15,804 bases of DNA from the NCBI GenBank assembly GCA_946624335.1, contig CAMOSA010000040.1:1-15804 (forward strand), given 5' to 3'. This stretch comes from an uncultured Prevotellaceae bacterium (GTDB taxonomy: Bacteria > Bacteroidota > Bacteroidia > Bacteroidales > Bacteroidaceae). Below the pieces are notes generated by a model. It was not told the origin of the DNA, did no database searches, and saw only the letters and a list, made by a program, of their open reading frames with translations. Position numbers and translations under genes: made by a program. How positions within the stretch are numbered: the first letter of the stretch is position 1; each line of letters begins with the position of its first letter. Shown one piece after another: positions 1 through 6,464 of this stretch.

Positions 1-669
1 AGTGAGTGCTACAGCGATAACGTCGTAGGAACCGGCGGGTAAGTTGCTTTATGTCTGTTTGATGGAGGCACCACTCTAGTTCCAATAATCGGCGCATACA
101 TTACTGCCATCAAAAGTAGGGGTTTGGGAAGCAGTCCAGCCATTTGCGTCGTTTACGGGAACGGAATTCGTAATCCATGACTGGACAAGCTGCCAACGGC
201 CGTAGTCGTCAGCAACCGCGTCGGCGGGACCCACGATCGTGTTGTCAGCACTTGCTGTCATATACGAGCCTTCGCCACCGTTATGGTTGTCCTTGGAGAC
301 AATAGTGTAGATAGGACCATTGCTGCCATCGGCGACCTTCGTGAAAGTCCAGGTGGAATTCTTGTTGACTGATTGGTCCGTGTATATAACAGGGTCGCCG
401 AGTCTTTCCAGACCCTTGCCATCGCCATTCACATTGGTGCGGAGTTTGTATGCACCAGCGTTCTCCTCAACGATCACCGTCAGTGCGCTGTTAGCACTAA
501 CGCTGGCTTGAGTACCGTAGCCGTTGCCTCTTGTTAAGAACTGGCCTTTACCGACGTTGTAGAGGTAAAAGTTACCTGCTCCAACCTCGGATGCTGTCCA
601 GCTTTGTGCCTGAGCACTCAGCCCGACCATAGCCGCACAAGCGGCCAAGAAGAGTTTGATTTTCTTCAT
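1..669 (-). pseudogene. Secreted RICIN-like/CBM protein, N-terminal part, interrupted by two in-frame stops; runs off left edge
   Basis: The reading frame opens at 669 with a Sec signal peptide (MKKIKLFLAACAAMVG..., cleavage probably after AQA near residue 21). Residues about 25-165 resemble the beta-trefoil/RICIN-like domain common in secreted Prevotella proteins ('FYLYNVGKGQFLTRGN'). From about 166 a second, carbohydrate-binding-like domain begins ('WTASQTPTFDGSN'). The frame then meets TAG at 78-76. Beyond it the same frame still reads as protein (SGASIKQT), meets TAA at 51-49, and continues SNLPAGSYDVIAVALT to the window edge. That continuation looks like a normal domain core, so the true gene was longer. 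Each stop is one substitution from a sense codon (for example AAG to TAG and TTA to TAA). It is an eroding member of the family that includes the 999-residue protein at 1256-4255, with which it shares leader and signal peptide. A functional 197-residue short form cannot be excluded. Confidence 0.75.
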
Positions 670-707
670 TTGATTGTTGTTGTTAGTTAATAAATGAGTT
701 AATTAAA
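667..707 (-). repeat. Repeated 5' leader (copy A)
   Basis: This AT-rich untranslated leader includes a 21-bp word at 682-702 (begins GTTAGTTAATAAATG, plus-strand reading). The word occurs identically at 4268-4288 and 5088-5108, and with one mismatch at 5715-5735. Together with the signal-peptide codons, 622-707 matches 4208-4293 with two mismatches. Confidence 0.8.
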
Positions 708-745
708 TGAGTTATATTTATGTTTCGCTTATCCAAAAAACGGCG

Positions 746-804
746 CAAAGATACTCATTATTTAGAGGATAGGTGCAATGGAGTAAGTTAAATGTCGTTA
801 AAAA
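746..804 (-). promoter_or_regulatory. Bacteroidetes-type promoter plus upstream box (copy A)
   Basis: On the minus strand TATCTTTG (753-746) fits the Bacteroidetes -7 box TAnnTTTG, about 75 bp before the start codon at 669. The -33 element is weak (ATTG near 779-776). Starting 33 bp upstream of the -7 box is GTTAAATGTCGTTAAAAA (787-804, plus-strand reading). The identical 18-mer recurs at the same distance from the promoter at 5555-5562. The box may be an activator or repressor site; that role is inferred from its conservation and fixed spacing. Confidence 0.65.
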
Positions 805-881
805 GGCACCTATGCATTCATATCATTGTTGACACGCTCATGAGTATGTGAGACGAGGCCTCAGCGACTGGCTGTAACAAC

Positions 882-918
882 AAAAAAATACCGCACACAC
901 CGGGTGGTATGTGCGGTA
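882..918 (-). terminator. Rho-independent terminator after the small ORF
   Basis: Perfect 9-bp arms, TACCGCACA at 889-897 and TGTGCGGTA at 910-918, are followed in the minus direction by a run of seven U (A tract 882-888). It lies about 30 bp after the small ORF stop and probably ends the transcript from the 999-residue gene. The same arms occur in the hairpin at 6465-6506. Confidence 0.8.
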
Positions 919-946
919 CGCTGTGTATTCGGGAAATGTCGATGAA

Positions 947-1126
947 CTACTCGTCGAAGAGGGTCTCGCCGTAGAAGCTGCCCTTGACGTCAGCCTCGGT
1001 GGGCACTGTGCCATCACCAAGACCGATGCCGGAGTTACCACCGACTTGAGTGATGCTTGCGGCAATCATCTGTTCTGCGACGCAGGGCGTCACCTCTAAT
1101 GCAGGAATGATATATGTCTTTTTCAT
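947..1126 (-). CDS. Small conserved-looking protein, 59 aa, function unknown
   Basis: This short frame runs from ATG at 1126 to TAG at 947. The product begins MKKTYIIPALEVTP and continues with EQMIAAS, then a Gly-rich stretch (TQVGGNSGIGLGDG), and ends GETLFDE. I recognise the general pattern 'MKKTYxxPxxEV...QxMxAAS', seen in many short uncharacterised Bacteroidales proteins; no function is known to me. There is no clear transmembrane segment, and the N terminus is not a classical signal peptide. It is followed closely by a strong terminator and preceded, 129 bp away, by the gene for the 999-residue surface protein, with a long hairpin between them. It is probably the last gene of that transcript or is separately transcribed. 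The coding call rests on the start, the sensible composition and the terminator placement. Confidence 0.65.
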   Translation of the reverse strand: MKKTYIIPALEVTPCVAEQMIAASITQVGGNSGIGLGDGTVPTEADVKGSFYGETLFDE

Positions 1127-1156
1127 ACTTCGTATGTAAATTAAAAATTAACAAGA

Positions 1157-1243
1157 GAAAAGAGAAAAATGAATGAAAAGATAGAAATTATTTCATTGCT
1201 GAATGAAGAAGCCTTTCACTTTTTCCTTCATTTTTCTCTTTTC
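1157..1243. repeat. Long intergenic inverted repeat
   Basis: A perfect 17-bp arm at 1157-1173 (GAAAAGAGAAAAATGAA) pairs with 1227-1243, with a 53-nt loop that contains further GAATGAA words. It fills the gap between the 999-residue gene and the small ORF, so it could tune read-through or stabilise a 3' end. The role is inferred. Confidence 0.7.
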
Positions 1244-1255
1244 GTTTATTCTCTT

Positions 1256-4255
1256 TTACTTCACAAGCACCTTCTTGCCACCCACGATGTAGATGCCCTT
1301 CTGAGCATTGTTCACGCGCTGACCGGCGAGGTTGAAGATAGCGCCCTGCTCAGCAGCGTCGCCATTGATCTCGCTGATAGCGGTCTCGATGCCACCGATG
1401 AAGAGCTTGACGGAGCTTGCGTTCTTAGCGTCGATGTAAGCGCGGGTACCCTTGAGGGTGGTAGCACCTGTGCTCTTCCAGAGCTTGTCGGCGCTGATGA
1501 AGTAGTTGCCCTCAGCAACCGTTGTAGAAGCAGCGTAGGTGCCTACGAAGTCAACGTATGTGCCAGCAGCCTTAACCTCGCCAGCAGCAACGGTGCGGTT
1601 GACGAAGGTGAAGGATGGACCAGCATTTGTGGTCTTCAGCAGCACGGGCTTGTTGGCAGTGATAGCGGGAGTAGCCATGGTGTTGAAGTTGACGGTAACG
1701 GCAGCTTCGCTACCTTCATCGCTGAACTCAGCCACCTCGACATCGTTGCCGAAGGCAGCCTTCAGGTCGTCATTGCTGATGGCGAAGGGAACGACGAAGG
1801 TGTTCCATGCATCAGTCTTGAAGGTGCGGGTCAAGTTAACCGTACCGGCGCCAGCCTCGGGCGTGTAGGCAACATCCTCGGAGATCTCGATGACCTCAGC
1901 AGGAATCTTAAAGAGCTGAATCTTGTTGATACCCATCCAGCGGGCGTTGTTGCCTGCATGAGCCTTCAGACCGACTTTAACTTCTACCGGATCAGCGGAA
2001 GTCTGGAGGAACTTGGCAGAAGCATCCTGCAGTGAGCCATAAGCAATCTGACTGCCGTCCTGGTCGTTAGCAGAGAAAGTGACATTGGCTGTTGAACCAT
2101 TGCCGTCGTATTGCAGCAAGCCAACGCGGCCGCCGAACTGATAGGTACCTTCGGGCAGTGTAACCTTCTGACAAAGGACAAAGTTATTGCTGGCTGCAGT
2201 ACCGCTCCAGAATTCCATGAACACTTCACCGCCAGGACCCATGTCCTCATTGGCCATCACCTGGAAGTTACCTTCGTTGTCAGTGTACCAACCAGCAGGC
2301 TGTACGCCCCAAGCTCCGGTCCAGTAGCTGGTGACATCGGGATTGTTGAGCAGGAAGGTGAGGTCGAACTGCTTACCAGTAGCGGGATCTGCCTTAGCTA
2401 CGTAGGTCATTGCAGCAGCCTTCAGATCGTCGGTAGCCGCAGTGATAGCAGCGGCACTTGTCATTTCTCCTTCGGAAGCGGCAGCCTCCAGGGTTGCATG
2501 AGCGCCGCTCTCGAGTTCAACGTATTCTACTGCAAGCAAAGCTTCGACATAACCTTTGAGGCTTGTGTAAGCAGCATAGGGAGCGACGAGTCCATTGGCT
2601 GTAGCGATAGCGTCCTGAACCTCGGCGATAGCGGCGGTGAACTCCTCTTCTGTCATGTCGGTGTAGACCTTACCTTCATACTTCTGAGCCGTAGCAGCAA
2701 GGGCTGATTGGGCTGAGGAAGGAATAGCCAGCGTCGTGGACAGGCTCTGTGCTTCGGCGACCAAAGCGGCCAGCTGATCTGCCATCGGGACGCGAATGTC
2801 GTCAACCTTGGTGTACTTCACATTCTTGAAGGATAGCCAGCTAATGTTATTGTCAGCGGCAACGTTGATCTTGACGACCAGATTGCCGTTGGCATCAGCC
2901 TTGCCAAATGCCGTGAAATGATCAAGATAGAACTGAGACGATCCGACCTGCGCACCGGCAGTAAGGTCAACGGTATTGCCCTCGCCCACCTGCATGGTGA
3001 TGCTGCCGGCTGTCTTCGCGGCACCATTACGTTGACGGACACGTGCCCAAATCTCAACATTATAAGCCTGACCAGCTTCTAAACTGGGAACTGTAGCAGT
3101 CAGCGTACGGGCTCCCAGAGATTTGCCATCCTCGGTCCAATACTCGAAGAAGGGCACAGTAAAGTTGGAACCGTCTCCTGCTCCTTCATTAGACCACGTA
3201 TTGATGTAATATGCGCCGGCGAAATCCGGTTCAACATCCCATACGCTGAGCAGGAAGTTGTCTGCGGTGATTGCTTCATGCCAGCCTGTGACGACATTAG
3301 GATTCTGCAGGGCATTAGCCTCGCTAGCCGTCAGGGTGCCATTGTCATACTTTAAAGCCCACTGTCCATAATACTCATTGTATGCATCAGTGGTATAGAA
3401 GTTAGTGGCATCCACGAGCGCTTTCATGCCGTCAAGCTTCGGCTTGGCATTAACGTAGATATTTGCATTTGCCGTAGCGGCGTTGAGCGCGTTGATAGCA
3501 GTTTTATATTCCTCAGCGGTCGAATAAGTCTTATCGTAAGTGCTGATGGCAGATGTGAGCGCGTCGGCTACATTCTGGGGGAGAACGCTCGTATCGATTG
3601 CCTTAGCAGCATTCACAGCGACGGCAAGAGCAGCGTCGGCATCCACGGTAGCGGTGACGCTCTTAAGCTGAATGACATGCCAGTTGGTTGAAGTGGAGGT
3701 CTTGCTCATACCAATCTTAATGCTTCCACTTGCACCGACGACGACATCTTCAATCGTAACGGTAGCAGCGCCATCAGGGAAGTTGGTAGCATAGTAGATA
3801 GGAATTTCACCACCGTAAGTTGTACCTTCGGACTGGGCATAAAGTGTAACACCCGTTGAGACGCCTGGCGCCGGATCGATCTTGTCGCCTGCATTCCAAG
3901 TGCCTTCACTGAAAGCTGTGGAGGTGAAGCCACGACCAAAGGTATAAGCAGCGCCGCCGTACAATTCGATACGATAGGTTCCGGCGGAGAGACCGTTAAC
4001 GGTAGCATAGAAGATATCGCCAGTCTCATTACAATTGCCGGCGTATCGCTCGCATACCTGCTTCTGACCAATGCCACCGCCTACTTCTACCATAGGACAG
4101 AAATTGGTTGCCGTGTAACCACTGGCACCTGTCCAGCTTCCTACTTGTGTCAGACTTGCGAACTGACCAGTCAAGTCTGTGTCAATGGTGACAGCATTGG
4201 CCGTCACCCCGACCATAGCCGCACAAGCGGCCAAGAAGAGTTTGATTTTCTTCAT
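1256..4255 (-). CDS. Secreted multidomain carbohydrate-binding-like surface protein, 999 aa
   Basis: The Sec signal peptide is nearly identical to that of the broken gene at 1-669 (cleavage near residue 21, after ANA). Domains seen by eye are: a beta-rich jelly-roll-like segment at about 22-200 ('VNGLSAGTYRIELYGG'), an Ala-rich helical FIVAR-like segment at about 203-270, a second jelly-roll-like domain at about 315-485 ('VPSLEAGQAYNVEIWARVR'), another helical linker at about 490-620, and a third ligand-binding-like domain at about 628-785 ('VTLPEGTYQFGGRVG'). A beta domain typical of Prevotella secreted proteins follows at about 800-945 ('DAWNTFVVPFAIS'). The last 45 residues resemble a type IX secretion C-terminal domain (FNLAGQRV...GIYIVGGKKVLVK). 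No catalytic motif was seen. It is probably surface-attached or secreted and binds glycans or host matrix; the substrate is unknown. It sits 61 bp after the PIN toxin stop, so it may be transcribed through from the promoter at 4970-5001; no promoter was seen inside its own leader. Confidence 0.8.
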   Translation of the reverse strand: MKKIKLFLAACAAMVGVTANAVTIDTDLTGQFASLTQVGSWTGASGYTATNFCPMVEVGGGIGQKQVCERYAGNCNETGDIFYATVNGLSAGTYRIELYGGAAYTFGRGFTSTAFSEGTWNAGDKIDPAPGVSTGVTLYAQSEGTTYGGEIPIYYATNFPDGAATVTIEDVVVGASGSIKIGMSKTSTSTNWHVIQLKSVTATVDADAALAVAVNAAKAIDTSVLPQNVADALTSAISTYDKTYSTAEEYKTAINALNAATANANIYVNAKPKLDGMKALVDATNFYTTDAYNEYYGQWALKYDNGTLTASEANALQNPNVVTGWHEAITADNFLLSVWDVEPDFAGAYYINTWSNEGAGDGSNFTVPFFEYWTEDGKSLGARTLTATVPSLEAGQAYNVEIWARVRQRNGAAKTAGSITMQVGEGNTVDLTAGAQVGSSQFYLDHFTAFGKADANGNLVVKINVAADNNISWLSFKNVKYTKVDDIRVPMADQLAALVAEAQSLSTTLAIPSSAQSALAATAQKYEGKVYTDMTEEEFTAAIAEVQDAIATANGLVAPYAAYTSLKGYVEALLAVEYVELESGAHATLEAAASEGEMTSAAAITAATDDLKAAAMTYVAKADPATGKQFDLTFLLNNPDVTSYWTGAWGVQPAGWYTDNEGNFQVMANEDMGPGGEVFMEFWSGTAASNNFVLCQKVTLPEGTYQFGGRVGLLQYDGNGSTANVTFSANDQDGSQIAYGSLQDASAKFLQTSADPVEVKVGLKAHAGNNARWMGINKIQLFKIPAEVIEISEDVAYTPEAGAGTVNLTRTFKTDAWNTFVVPFAISNDDLKAAFGNDVEVAEFSDEGSEAAVTVNFNTMATPAITANKPVLLKTTNAGPSFTFVNRTVAAGEVKAAGTYVDFVGTYAASTTVAEGNYFISADKLWKSTGATTLKGTRAYIDAKNASSVKLFIGGIETAISEINGDAAEQGAIFNLAGQRVNNAQKGIYIVGGKKVLVK

Positions 4256-4300
4256 TTGTTTGTAGTTGTTAGTTAATAAATGAGTTAATTAAAAACGAGT
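4256..4300 (-). repeat. Repeated 5' leader (copy B)
   Basis: This leader of the 999-residue gene includes the shared 21-bp word at 4268-4288. It lacks the TATCTTTG promoter that sits upstream of copy A; the PIN toxin stop codon (4317-4319) takes that position instead. Confidence 0.8.
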
Positions 4301-4316
4301 CGTATGTTTGTTTTGC

Positions 4317-4739
4317 TTATTTCTTGTTGTAGATGAGTTGAAGTCCTTGGTTGCGGTAGAACGGGAACTTGCGGTCGGAGGAGATAAGGGTCAAGTGCTC
4401 GGTTATGGCATGGGCAATGATGAGCAGGTCGGTCGTATCGCGATGATCTTCTGCCTCGTTCCAAGTAAGATTGACAAAAGTTTTATAGTGTTCTCGTTGT
4501 GGATATAGAACATTTATAAAATAATCCTCACGCAAGCTATCAATCAATGCATCAGGACCTTTCCACCGCCTTTGCATATAGGAATACTTATGCCAGTTTG
4601 CGACCAACTCCAGTAAGGTCGGTGCAGACACAAACAGCCGATTCTCGAAGTCGGAGAGCATCTTCTCGACTTCGGAATTGAGGTCTGCTGTATCATTAAT
4701 CAGATACATGACAATGTTTGTATCCAGCAAAAGGCGCAT
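4317..4739 (-). CDS. vapC: PIN-domain ribonuclease, VapC-family toxin, 140 aa
   Basis: The product is a typical VapC-sized PIN domain. The N terminus MRLLLDTNIVMYL carries the first metal-binding Asp (D6). E44 in 'LLELVANW', D101/D104 in 'DHRDTTDLLIIAHA' and D122 in 'SSDRKF' supply the rest of the acidic Mg2+ site. VapC toxins are usually RNases that cut tRNA or rRNA and are inhibited by a partner antitoxin. I chose the ATG at 4739 because the PIN fold begins there; the frame is open upstream to 4820, but that would add 27 unrelated residues and overlap the preceding gene. The short ORF at 4751-4897 ends 11 bp before the start and is the likely antitoxin. A good promoter precedes the pair (4970-5001). 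The gene lies between a decayed leader copy (5045-5115) and an intact one (4256-4300). Confidence 0.8.
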   Translation of the reverse strand: MRLLLDTNIVMYLINDTADLNSEVEKMLSDFENRLFVSAPTLLELVANWHKYSYMQRRWKGPDALIDSLREDYFINVLYPQREHYKTFVNLTWNEAEDHRDTTDLLIIAHAITEHLTLISSDRKFPFYRNQGLQLIYNKK

Positions 4740-4750
4740 TTGTCCGTGAC

Positions 4751-4897
4751 TTAAAGATTGGTACAGTCTGAAATAGACTGCCAAAACTCCTCCATCTCGT
4801 TTGGCGTAAGTGGAGTCCATCCATGTTGCAGTGCATACTCTCTTGCTTTTGCAAGTCTGTCGTACCGGCCGTAGCCTGATTCGTTCAGTGATTCCAT
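4751..4897 (-). CDS. Putative antitoxin of the PIN toxin, 48 aa
   Basis: The product starts MESLNESGYGRYDRLAKAREYALQHGW and ends FWQSISDCTNL; it is charged and probably mainly helical. The ATG at 4897 is preferred. A longer frame starting with TTG at 4972 would begin inside the promoter's own -7 box, upstream of the expected transcript start, so it cannot be right. The short length and the place directly before a VapC-type toxin (11 bp gap) suggest an antitoxin. I do not recognise the DNA-binding fold of common antitoxins (no AbrB, RHH or Phd signature seen), so the protein may be only the toxin-binding part of a larger ancestor or an unusual family. Confidence 0.55.
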   Translation of the reverse strand: MESLNESGYGRYDRLAKAREYALQHGWTPLTPNEMEEFWQSISDCTNL

Positions 4898-4969
4898 TAT
4901 CTTATTACTAGATTGATATAACGTTCTTGGCTGAGTGTCATCATCAGATGCGTTTCTTTTTTTCCGCCG

Positions 4970-5001
4970 CAAAGTTAATGATTGCCGTGGAATGAGCCAA
5001 A
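4970..5001 (-). promoter_or_regulatory. Promoter of the toxin-antitoxin pair
   Basis: On the minus strand TTTG (5001-4998), a 20-bp spacer and TAACTTTG (4977-4970) match the Bacteroidetes -33/-7 consensus closely. The transcript would start near 4962, about 65 bp before the antitoxin ATG. Confidence 0.75.
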
Positions 5002-5044
5002 TAAATTGTCAAATTAATCACGAAATCCTCTCGACCATCATCGT

Positions 5045-5115
5045 TCAAGCCAAGAAGAGTCTGATTTTCTTCATTGTGATTGTTGTTGTTAGTTAATAAA
5101 TGAGTTAATTAAAAC
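5045..5115 (-). pseudogene. Decayed leader and signal-peptide copy (copy C)
   Basis: The 21-bp leader word is intact at 5088-5108 and the start codon survives at 5074. The frame reads MKKIRLFLA and then stops (TGA at 5047-5045); the rest of the secreted gene is gone. This is a relic of a third family member. The sequence below it is the toxin-antitoxin promoter. Confidence 0.75.
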
Positions 5116-5152
5116 GTTGATTATATCATTAAGCTGTTAGTCTAAACCGTGT

Positions 5153-5545
5153 TTATTCTTGGAGGATTTGTCGGATGATGTTTTCCGGCAGGGCCGTACC
5201 TTGTGCTATCTGTTCGATGGTGAGCCCCATATCATGGAGCCGTTGCACCGTTGCAGCTTTCTCCTGCTCACGTCCCAGCTCGAGTCCCTCCTCACGTCCC
5301 AGCTCACGTCCCTCCTCACGTCCCTCCTCACGTCCCAGCTCGAGTCCCTCCTCACGTCCCTTTCGTTCGGCAGTGTTGATGACGTTGTTGAGATCCCTGT
5401 ACACCTTGATGCTCTCTTCATACTCGCAGACATCCTGCTCATTCTCGGAGTAGGCATCGAAGATGGTCTTGCGGTTGATGTAGCGTTCCTGAATATGTGA
5501 CGTCATAGGGTGAATATAGTGGCTTCGCGCTATGCTAAGGGCCAT
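5153..5545 (-). pseudogene. C-terminal fragment of an Rpn/PDDEXK-type transposase-like protein
   Basis: The frame encodes about 130 residues. 'YEESIKVYRDLNNVINTAERKGREEG' and the closing 'LHDMGLTIEQIAQGTALPENIIRQIL' match the C-terminal third of the Rpn family (PD-(D/E)XK recombination-promoting nuclease/putative transposase), whose full members are roughly 300 residues. The catalytic nuclease domain is missing. The first ~25 residues (MALSIARSHYIHPM...) are unlike the family and probably come from fused upstream DNA. I chose ATG at 5545; an earlier TTG at 5557 lies within the promoter box. A Gly-Arg-Glu-Glu-Gly repeat stretch is encoded by the 12-bp array at 5267-5362. A promoter lies directly upstream, so the fragment may be expressed, but nuclease activity is not expected. 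Confidence 0.7.
5267..5362. repeat. 12-bp tandem repeat, eight units
   Basis: Eight contiguous 12-bp units alternate between CTCACGTCCCAG, CTCACGTCCCTC and CTCGAGTCCCTC (last unit ending TT). They encode (G)REEG/LELG repeats in the Rpn fragment. Gain or loss of units keeps the frame. Confidence 0.9.
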
Positions 5546-5554
5546 AAACCACTG

Positions 5555-5613
5555 CAAAGATACGCATAAATTAGAGGAGAGGAGTAAGCAGAAGGGTTAA
5601 ATGTCGTTAAAAA
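5555..5613 (-). promoter_or_regulatory. Promoter plus upstream box (copy D)
   Basis: TATCTTTG (5562-5555) is followed upstream, at the same spacing as copy A, by the identical 18-mer GTTAAATGTCGTTAAAAA (5596-5613, plus-strand reading). Similarity to copy A continues patchily to about 5665 ('CATTGCTGACGCGTTCA' against 'CATTGTTGACACGCTCA'). It would drive the Rpn fragment. Confidence 0.65.
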
Positions 5614-5714
5614 AACGCGGTCAGCCATCCTTTTCATTGCTGACGCGTTCACGGGTAGGTACGACCTGCGGCAGAAGCCAAGAGGTGTCTGACATTCTTC
5701 GAGTAAGGACTGTC

Positions 5715-5748
5715 GTTAGTTAATCAATGAGTTAACGAGAAACGAGTA
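5715..5748 (-). repeat. Leader remnant (copy E), no start codon
   Basis: 5715-5735 matches the 21-bp leader word with one mismatch. The next bases (ACGAGAAACGAGTA) resemble the sequence above copy B. The signal-peptide part is absent. It lies downstream of the MNT gene. Confidence 0.65.
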
Positions 5749-5810
5749 TTGAGTAATTATAGACGCGCTGAAAGTTTTTACTTGGATAGTGTACCTAATT
5801 GTGCTTTAGC

Positions 5811-6140
5811 TCATAGTGTTATTCCTTCCTTCTTTACGTTCTTATAGAAAGGCGTGAAGCTTTTGGCTTCCCACTCTTTCTTCGTGTACATGATGGGGTT
5901 CAGCATTTCGTCGAGTTCCCATCCTAATTCTCGAATAGGATAAGAGATGTTGTCCATGTCATCCTGTGTAATCCGTTCCTTGTCGAGGAGTATCAGTATA
6001 TCCCAGTCTGAGTCGGCACACGCATCCCCTCGGGCTCTTGACCCAAAGAGGATGGCACTATCCATCGGATAGCCATTACTGCTGAGGATGTTTGCCACGC
6101 CTCTCGCCACATTTTCTCTATTTACTGTTCCTGCCGTCAT
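5811..6140 (-). CDS. MNT-type nucleotidyltransferase, solo, 109 aa
   Basis: The product is a minimal nucleotidyltransferase of the DNA polymerase beta superfamily. The motif GSRARGDACADSDWD at residues 33-47 contains the Gly-Ser pair and the metal-binding D45 and D47. The C-terminal 'MLNPIMYTKKEWE' is typical of the family. Such proteins usually act as the MntA antitoxin, AMPylating a neighbouring HEPN ribonuclease. No HEPN gene lies next to this one in the window, so it is an orphan or the partner has been lost. A decayed leader copy (6166-6190) sits just upstream, and a promoter further up (6338-6345) would give a transcript with a long 5' untranslated region. Start ATG 6140 fits the family length. 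Confidence 0.75.
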   Translation of the reverse strand: MTAGTVNRENVARGVANILSSNGYPMDSAILFGSRARGDACADSDWDILILLDKERITQDDMDNISYPIRELGWELDEMLNPIMYTKKEWEAKSFTPFYKNVKKEGITL

Positions 6141-6165
6141 AACTTGGAGGGAATCTTATCTGCGC

Positions 6166-6190
6166 AGTTTGATTTTCTTTATGTTAGTTG
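6166..6190 (-). repeat. Decayed leader/signal-peptide start (copy F)
   Basis: Plus-strand AGTTTGATTTTCTTTATG matches the start of the signal-peptide gene (AGTTTGATTTTCTTCAT) except that the start codon is ATA instead of ATG, followed by GTTAGTTG as in the leaders. About 5 further codons are recognisable, after which the sequence turns into the MNT upstream region. Confidence 0.6.
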
Positions 6191-6337
6191 TTTGTTTTGT
6201 TAATGACTTCGTGATTTAAACGAGTCCCTTATTTGCTTCGTTTATCTTAGGTTGTATGCTGTGAATAAGCGAGTTATCGTTAGCTGTCTAGCGGGTGTTC
6301 ATTTGCTCATTTAGGGCTGACAGGTAGTTTATCGTGG

Positions 6338-6392
6338 CAAAATTACAAATAAACGTCTAAAATACACGCATTGCTTTGTTAAATATCATTAA
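6338..6392 (-). promoter_or_regulatory. Promoter plus upstream box (copy F)
   Basis: TAATTTTG (6345-6338) fits the -7 consensus. GTTAAATATCATTAA (6378-6392, plus-strand reading) is a diverged form of the box seen in copies A and D, at almost the same distance (32 bp between box and -7, against 33 in A and D). It probably drives the MNT gene. Confidence 0.6.
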
Positions 6393-6464
6393 TTCAGTAT
6401 GATTATCCTCAACGCATTTTTACAGAGTCAGGAAATGGCTGGGCTGTCGGAGCTGTAGGCAAAG

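Noticed and set aside
1..78. Stop-codon recoding in the interrupted gene
   Set aside because: Both TAG and TAA would need recoding, while neighbouring genes use TAG and TAA as ordinary stops.
1169..2035. Plus-strand 288-codon frame opposite the surface protein C terminus
   Set aside because: It is antisense to a recognisable secretion tail and beta domain, and it starts inside the hairpin element.
4898..4972. TTG start at 4972 for the antitoxin frame
   Set aside because: The TTG is part of the promoter -7 box, upstream of the expected transcript start.
5267..5362. CRISPR or satellite of non-coding type
   Set aside because: The 12-bp units are contiguous and in frame, encoding a charged GREEG repeat known from this transposase-like family.
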